Positions 7,312 through 10,593 of a stretch of DNA of 10,593 bases are shown piece by piece. Positions within the stretch are counted from its first letter, which is position 1. The number at the start of each line of letters is the position of its first letter. A program made the position numbers and the translations under genes. The notes below the pieces were generated by a model. That model did not search any database, was not told the origin of the DNA, and saw only the letters and a list, made by a program, of their open reading frames with translations. Origin of the DNA: an uncultured Mucilaginibacter sp. (GTDB lineage Bacteria > Bacteroidota > Bacteroidia > Sphingobacteriales > Sphingobacteriaceae); assembly GCA_903885865.1 (NCBI GenBank), contig CAISKH010000061.1, positions 1-10,593 on the forward strand, given 5' to 3'.

Positions 7312-7363
7312 CGTAATTCTTTTGCTACATTAACTAATAACTGCTTAAGTGTTTCTTAATTTG
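7312..7363 (+). promoter_or_regulatory. Second copy of the shared upstream boxes
   Basis: Bases 7312-7329 repeat the 18-base box at 5381-5398 exactly (20 of 21 if extended to 7332), and 7352-7363 repeat TTTCTTAATTTG. The spacing between the box starts is 40 here against 61 upstream of copy 1, while the distance from the second box to the ATG is nearly the same (41 against 44 bases). This favours the second box being the promoter core and the first a movable protein-binding site. The gap before it (7253-7311) contains only A/T-rich sequence with two TTAGTGATT copies (7256, 7278). Confidence 0.45.
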
Positions 7364-7404
7364 TCTGCTCTTTTTAAGTATTAAATTCATTAATTAAAAC
7401 AAAT

Positions 7405-9192
7405 ATGTCACCTAAAATTTTACAACCAAGCCGTTTTGTTTTTTTAAAGGGGGCGGTCACGATATTTCTGCTGGCAGCATTTTACCTGCCTGCACATGCA
7501 CAGGCCGTAAAGAAAACAGCAAAGGCCGCCAGATCGACCGATGTGGTTGATGCCACCACCTGGGACAATAAGATCATGGCCGGCTACCAGGGTTGGTTCC
7601 GTAACCCGGGCGATAACCCTAAAGATACTAAGCAGGGCTGGTCGCATTTGTTCGGCGGGAACGGTGCCAACGGCGCGGTTATGCGTCCCGGTTTTGATAT
7701 GTGGCCCGATATGAGCGAGTATAAGGCCGACGAAAAGACCGCCGTACCCAACTATACCCTTCCGGACGGAAGCCAGGCCTACCTGTACAGCGCGCAAAAC
7801 GCCAAAGCGGTTATGCGCCACTTTCAATGGATGAAGAAGTATGGTATCGATGGCGTATGGCTGTCAGAGTTTTGCGATCACTTCCCTTACGGCAGGCAGG
7901 CTTACGACAGTACTACCGTATACACCATTATGCACAATGTACAGGCTGCTGCCAAAGCTACCGGCCGCACCTGGGCATTTATGTGGGATATGAGCGGATT
8001 TGGTCGCCAAACATCAAAAAGCGAGGTTTACAATATTATGATAACCAACTGGAAACGTATGGTTGATGAAGGCGTTACCAGCACCAAAGGGCGCTATATG
8101 CATCAGAATGGCAAACCTGTGCTTCAGATATGGGGCTTTTTTCCTGACCGCCCTGCCTCGCAACCCGATTATATGAACGCGGTGATCGACTTCTTACAGG
8201 CCCCCGGTAAATACCAGGCGGTTATATTAGCCGGCGTTGATGATAAATGGAGAAGAACAGGTACTCCGGAATTCCAGGCCATGCTAATGCGAATGCCTGG
8301 CTTGCAGCCCTGGAGTGTTGGCCGCGCCGTGGTTGACGCAGCTTCGGGTTATAAAGTACCCAACAGTATAAATTCATGGGCGGGGGATATGGCCTTGTGC
8401 AGGGCGCATGGGGTTATATTTCAGCCTACCATAAATTCGGGCACCAACATAGCAGGCCCGCCGCCGCCGCCCGGAAGGTTACCATCTGTGCCGCGCCGAA
8501 GCGGTAATTACCTATGGGCGCAGTTTGTTGCCGCTCAAAAAGCAGGCACTATCAATAGCGCGTTTATTTGCATGTTTGATGAGATAAACGAAGGCACCCA
8601 GATCATGAAAACTACCAACCATCCGCCAACACAGTACCCGTTTTTAACGTTTGACGGGGCAACCAGCGATTATTACCTGCGTTTGGTAGGCACCGCATCT
8701 ATGATGCTGAAAAAGCATATACCTATTACCCCGGTTATACCCATCTCGCCTTTCGACGCGAAGAAATGGTACCGCATACAAAATAAGGCCAGCAGTTTAA
8801 TGCTCACCAACCAAAGCAAAACAGCAAAAGCACCGTTGGTGCAAACGGCTGATGATAAAGGGGCCAATGGCGAGTGGCAGCTGATATATGCAGCCGATGA
8901 TGCCAATAGTTATTTTAAAATAAAAAGCAGGCTAACGGGCAAAGTATTGAGCCGCGCACCCGATGATGCCGTGATACAAACCCCCGACCTTAAATCAGAC
9001 TATGCAAAATGGCATTTTGAATGGGATGGTACCGGCTATTGCCGCATTATTAATAAGGTAAGCGGCAAGGCTTTAAGCAGCAATAGTTTAACTACTGCTG
9101 ATTCGCCTGTTATACAGGTAGCCGACCCAACCAAACCTGTCGATTTAAAAGCGCGCGACGACCTGCGCTGGAAAATTATAGAACCGATGTAA
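7405..9192 (+). CDS. Secreted GH71/99-like glycoside hydrolase with ricin-type beta-trefoil (copy 2)
   Basis: 595 residues with the same architecture as the preceding gene. The signal peptide has a core about 12-28 and probable cleavage after AHA at 32. The hydrolase part is about 46-437 and the C-terminal ricin-type trefoil 450-595, with Trp landmarks W491, W536 and W589. Family motifs are GYQGWFRNPGD (60-70), MRHFQWMKKYGIDGVWLSEF (137-156), WAFMWDMSGFG (190-200), QIWGFFPDRP (241-250) and CMFDEINEGTQI (389-400), with E393 and E396 as the likely catalytic pair. The main differences from copy 1 are a longer loop after the WLSEF motif (157-170), a slightly longer region around 68-90 and a longer final trefoil repeat. 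The two copies differ at many synonymous and amino acid positions, so the duplication is not recent. The protein should be periplasmic or secreted. Confidence 0.8.
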   Translation: MSPKILQPSRFVFLKGAVTIFLLAAFYLPAHAQAVKKTAKAARSTDVVDATTWDNKIMAGYQGWFRNPGDNPKDTKQGWSHLFGGNGANGAVMRPGFDMWPDMSEYKADEKTAVPNYTLPDGSQAYLYSAQNAKAVMRHFQWMKKYGIDGVWLSEFCDHFPYGRQAYDSTTVYTIMHNVQAAAKATGRTWAFMWDMSGFGRQTSKSEVYNIMITNWKRMVDEGVTSTKGRYMHQNGKPVLQIWGFFPDRPASQPDYMNAVIDFLQAPGKYQAVILAGVDDKWRRTGTPEFQAMLMRMPGLQPWSVGRAVVDAASGYKVPNSINSWAGDMALCRAHGVIFQPTINSGTNIAGPPPPPGRLPSVPRRSGNYLWAQFVAAQKAGTINSAFICMFDEINEGTQIMKTTNHPPTQYPFLTFDGATSDYYLRLVGTASMMLKKHIPITPVIPISPFDAKKWYRIQNKASSLMLTNQSKTAKAPLVQTADDKGANGEWQLIYAADDANSYFKIKSRLTGKVLSRAPDDAVIQTPDLKSDYAKWHFEWDGTGYCRIINKVSGKALSSNSLTTADSPVIQVADPTKPVDLKARDDLRWKIIEPM

Positions 9193-9212
9193 TTATTGTT
9201 CAAGTAATAGTC

Positions 9213-9249
9213 AAAATCCTGCCCAGATAGTTATGGGGCAGGATTTTTT
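9213..9249 (+). terminator. Rho-independent terminator after the hydrolase pair
   Basis: AAAATCCTGCCC (9213-9224) and GGGCAGGATTTT (9236-9247) form a perfect 12-bp stem with an 11-base loop, and the T-run reaches 9249. It starts 21 bases after the stop of the second hydrolase gene. This is the clearest terminator in the window. The A/T flanks would also allow weak function on the other strand. Confidence 0.85.
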
Positions 9250-9251
9250 GT

Positions 9252-9285
9252 TTTGAAGAATAACCAGAAAATATTTTTTAACTTG
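9252..9285 (+). promoter_or_regulatory. Candidate Bacteroidota-type promoter for the DUF1801 gene
   Basis: TTTG at 9252-9255 and TAACTTG at 9279-9285 resemble the -33 TTTG and -7 TAnnTTTG elements, with a 23-base spacer at the long end of the usual range and one T missing from the -7 box. It is placed between the terminator and the ATG at 9309. Tentative, based on consensus matching by eye. Confidence 0.3.
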
Positions 9286-9308
9286 CTTATAAATAAACAG
9301 CAATCGCC

Positions 9309-9698
9309 ATGACACCAGCCGAATACATCGCGGGCCAGGACCCTACAAGACAAGAACTTTTGACCAACATTCACAATATCATTATCAATAACGACAAATT
9401 AGTTGTTCCGGTGGTGGACAAAATGATGGGAAAAGAGATGATCATATACAATTGCAAAATATTTAAATACGGATTGGCAAGCGTTAAAGACTATATGTCG
9501 CTGCATGTTTTACCGATGTACGGTTCGCCTGTAATTTATGGCAAGTACAGCAAACTGCTGGATAAGGCCAAATTTCAAAAGGGATGTATTAATTTCAAAA
9601 CCGCCGAAGCAATGCCCTTACCCATCGTGGAGGAGCTAATAAAAGACTGTGCGCCTATTGACCTCGCCGCTATATATGCGAAGAATAAAAAAAAGTGA
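9309..9698 (+). CDS. DUF1801-domain protein
   Basis: A 129-residue cytosolic protein that reads as a DUF1801 (YdhG/YdeI-like) domain over nearly its whole length. Supporting blocks are an N-terminal helix with PTRQELLTNIHNII (12-25), the strand region IIYNCKIFKYG (45-55) followed by MSLHVLPMYG (63-72), and the typical C-terminal KFQKGCINFKTAEAMPLP (88-105) followed by a helix. The biochemical function of DUF1801 is not established. It has its own terminator-bounded transcription unit and converges on the response regulator gene 32 bases away. It shows no obvious link to either the hydrolases or the two-component system. No Shine-Dalgarno is visible; the ATG at 9309 matches the usual start of the domain. 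Confidence 0.75.
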   Translation: MTPAEYIAGQDPTRQELLTNIHNIIINNDKLVVPVVDKMMGKEMIIYNCKIFKYGLASVKDYMSLHVLPMYGSPVIYGKYSKLLDKAKFQKGCINFKTAEAMPLPIVEELIKDCAPIDLAAIYAKNKKK

Positions 9699-9730
9699 AA
9701 TATCTGCGACAATAAAATTCAAACTGGCGC

Positions 9731-10450
9731 TTACCTTTTAAAAAGCTTTCCCTTTAAAATCCTGTCCATCACCTGGTCATAAAAACTTAACCCGATGCTG
9801 ATCTTTGCTGGGCCCACGTTCAGCATATTGCCTTCGATGGAATTTATCCGGTTCATGTTTATGATATAGCTTTTATGGACCTGTAAAAAAAGCTCGTCGG
9901 GCAGCTTTTCCTGTATCCTCTTTATGGTTAAGTATGCCACCAGTTTTTTATTAAGCGTATAAAGGGTTACATAATTAGCCATGGCTTCAACATACAGCAA
10001 TTCGTCATATACCACCCGTTCAATTTTTCCATCGCATTTAACATAAAAATAGCCGGGTTCTGTTTTAGCTGAAGTGTTTGGTTTGATTTTTAAAGTTTTT
10101 AGCTCCAACGCTTTTTGCGAGGCCTTTAAAAAGCGCTCGAGCGAAAAAGGTTTTACCAGGTAATCAACCACCGCCATTTCAAAACCATCAAGCGCGTATT
10201 GCCCGTAGGCGGTGGTCATGATAACCATGGGCAGGTTAACCGCCGACCGCAGAAATTGAAGCCCGTTCATTTTTGGCATATTAATATCCAGAAATACCAG
10301 GTCGACATCAAAATCATTGATCAAACTGGTAGCTTTTAACGGATTTTCGGCAGTACCGGCAAGCGTCAAAAAATCGGTTTCTTCAATGTATTCCTGTAAA
10401 AGCTTCCGGGCTATAGGCTCGTCATCAATGATGATGCAATTTAAAATCAT
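9731..10450 (-). CDS. LytTR-family two-component response regulator
   Basis: 239 residues. The receiver domain, about 2-115, has the acidic pocket D9-D10, the phosphoacceptor D55 in LVFLDINMPKMNG, T80 in TTAYG and K100 in VDYLVKPFS. A linker rich in K/T/P (about 114-130) leads to a LytTR DNA-binding domain (about 131-235), with ELLYVEAMANYVTLYT (147-162) and FLQVHKSYIINMNRI (185-199) as the family hallmarks. Phosphorylation by the partner kinase would switch on binding to promoter DNA. Its ATG overlaps the stop of the kinase gene by 4 bases (ATGA), so the two are translationally coupled. Target genes cannot be read from the sequence. The neighbouring hydrolase genes are possible targets by position only, and are on the other strand behind DUF1801. 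Confidence 0.95.
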   Translation of the reverse strand: MILNCIIIDDEPIARKLLQEYIEETDFLTLAGTAENPLKATSLINDFDVDLVFLDINMPKMNGLQFLRSAVNLPMVIMTTAYGQYALDGFEMAVVDYLVKPFSLERFLKASQKALELKTLKIKPNTSAKTEPGYFYVKCDGKIERVVYDELLYVEAMANYVTLYTLNKKLVAYLTIKRIQEKLPDELFLQVHKSYIINMNRINSIEGNMLNVGPAKISIGLSFYDQVMDRILKGKLFKR

Positions 10451-10593
10451 ACGTCAAACAAAATTAAAGTGACCTCATAATGGCATTCATCATTAATAAT
10501 AATAAGCTGATGCTTTTCAGGATATAGTATTTCCAGCCGCCTCTTCGTATTAGCTATTCCCAGGCCGGATGATCTTTCGGTTTGATTAACATT
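10447..10593 (-). CDS. Sensor histidine kinase, C-terminal end (cut by window edge)
   Basis: Read on the minus strand from 10593, the frame is open for 48 codons to a TGA at 10449-10447. The peptide contains SSGLGIANTKRRLEILYPEK, the G2-box region (GxGLxNxxxRLxxLYP) of the HATPase domain in LytS/YehU-type (HisKA_5/His_kinase) sensor kinases, followed by a short strand-rich end. The start, sensor part and His box lie beyond the window. It overlaps the response regulator start by 4 bases, as is usual for this Bacteroidota kinase/LytTR pair. It is the phosphodonor expected for D55 of the regulator. It has no start codon within the window, so it is easily missed. Confidence 0.85.
   Translation of the reverse strand, partial: NVNQTERSSGLGIANTKRRLEILYPEKHQLIIINDECHYEVTLILFDV

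Noticed and set aside
7444..7827. 127-codon minus-strand frame in the second hydrolase gene
   Set aside because: Antisense shadow of conserved GH71/99-like coding sequence; no domain and no promoter.
7827..8066. 79-codon + strand frame inside the second hydrolase gene
   Set aside because: It is an out-of-frame overlap with a well-supported gene and resembles no known protein.

Overview
The window looks like chromosomal DNA from a Bacteroidota bacterium, most likely Sphingobacteriaceae (Mucilaginibacter- or Pedobacter-like). The basis is gene content, moderate GC, start codons without Shine-Dalgarno sequences, TTTG/TAnnTTTG-like promoter remnants and a LytTR two-component pair. The genus is an inference; no rRNA or marker gene is present.

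Positions 1-5257 (+ strand) hold most of an ebo cluster in its usual order: the 3' end of eboB (TatD-like metal hydrolase), eboC (UbiA-like membrane prenyltransferase homologue), eboD (3-dehydroquinate synthase-like), eboE (xylose isomerase-like TIM barrel) and eboF (alkaline phosphatase/nucleotide pyrophosphatase superfamily). eboA would be expected just upstream, outside the window. In cyanobacteria this cluster is linked to export of a scytonemin precursor. No scytonemin gene is seen here, so the metabolite handled in this organism is unknown. eboB/eboC and eboD/eboE/eboF are tightly packed. eboC and eboD are separated by 140 bases holding a REPIN-like element: two GTAG-flanked hairpins in opposite orientation.

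Positions 5258-9249 hold two tandem paralogous genes for secreted GH71/99-like glycoside hydrolases, each with a signal peptide and a C-terminal ricin-type beta-trefoil. Both are preceded by the same 18-base box and a second shared 12-base box, which suggests common regulation. A strong terminator closes the pair at 9213-9249.

Positions 9309-9698 encode a small DUF1801 protein on the + strand. It converges on a minus-strand two-component system: a LytTR response regulator (9731-10450) whose start overlaps by 4 bases the end of a sensor histidine kinase gene (10447-10593, cut by the window edge). No tRNA, rRNA, CRISPR array or insertion sequence was seen, and no stretch longer than 300 bases lacks a gene.
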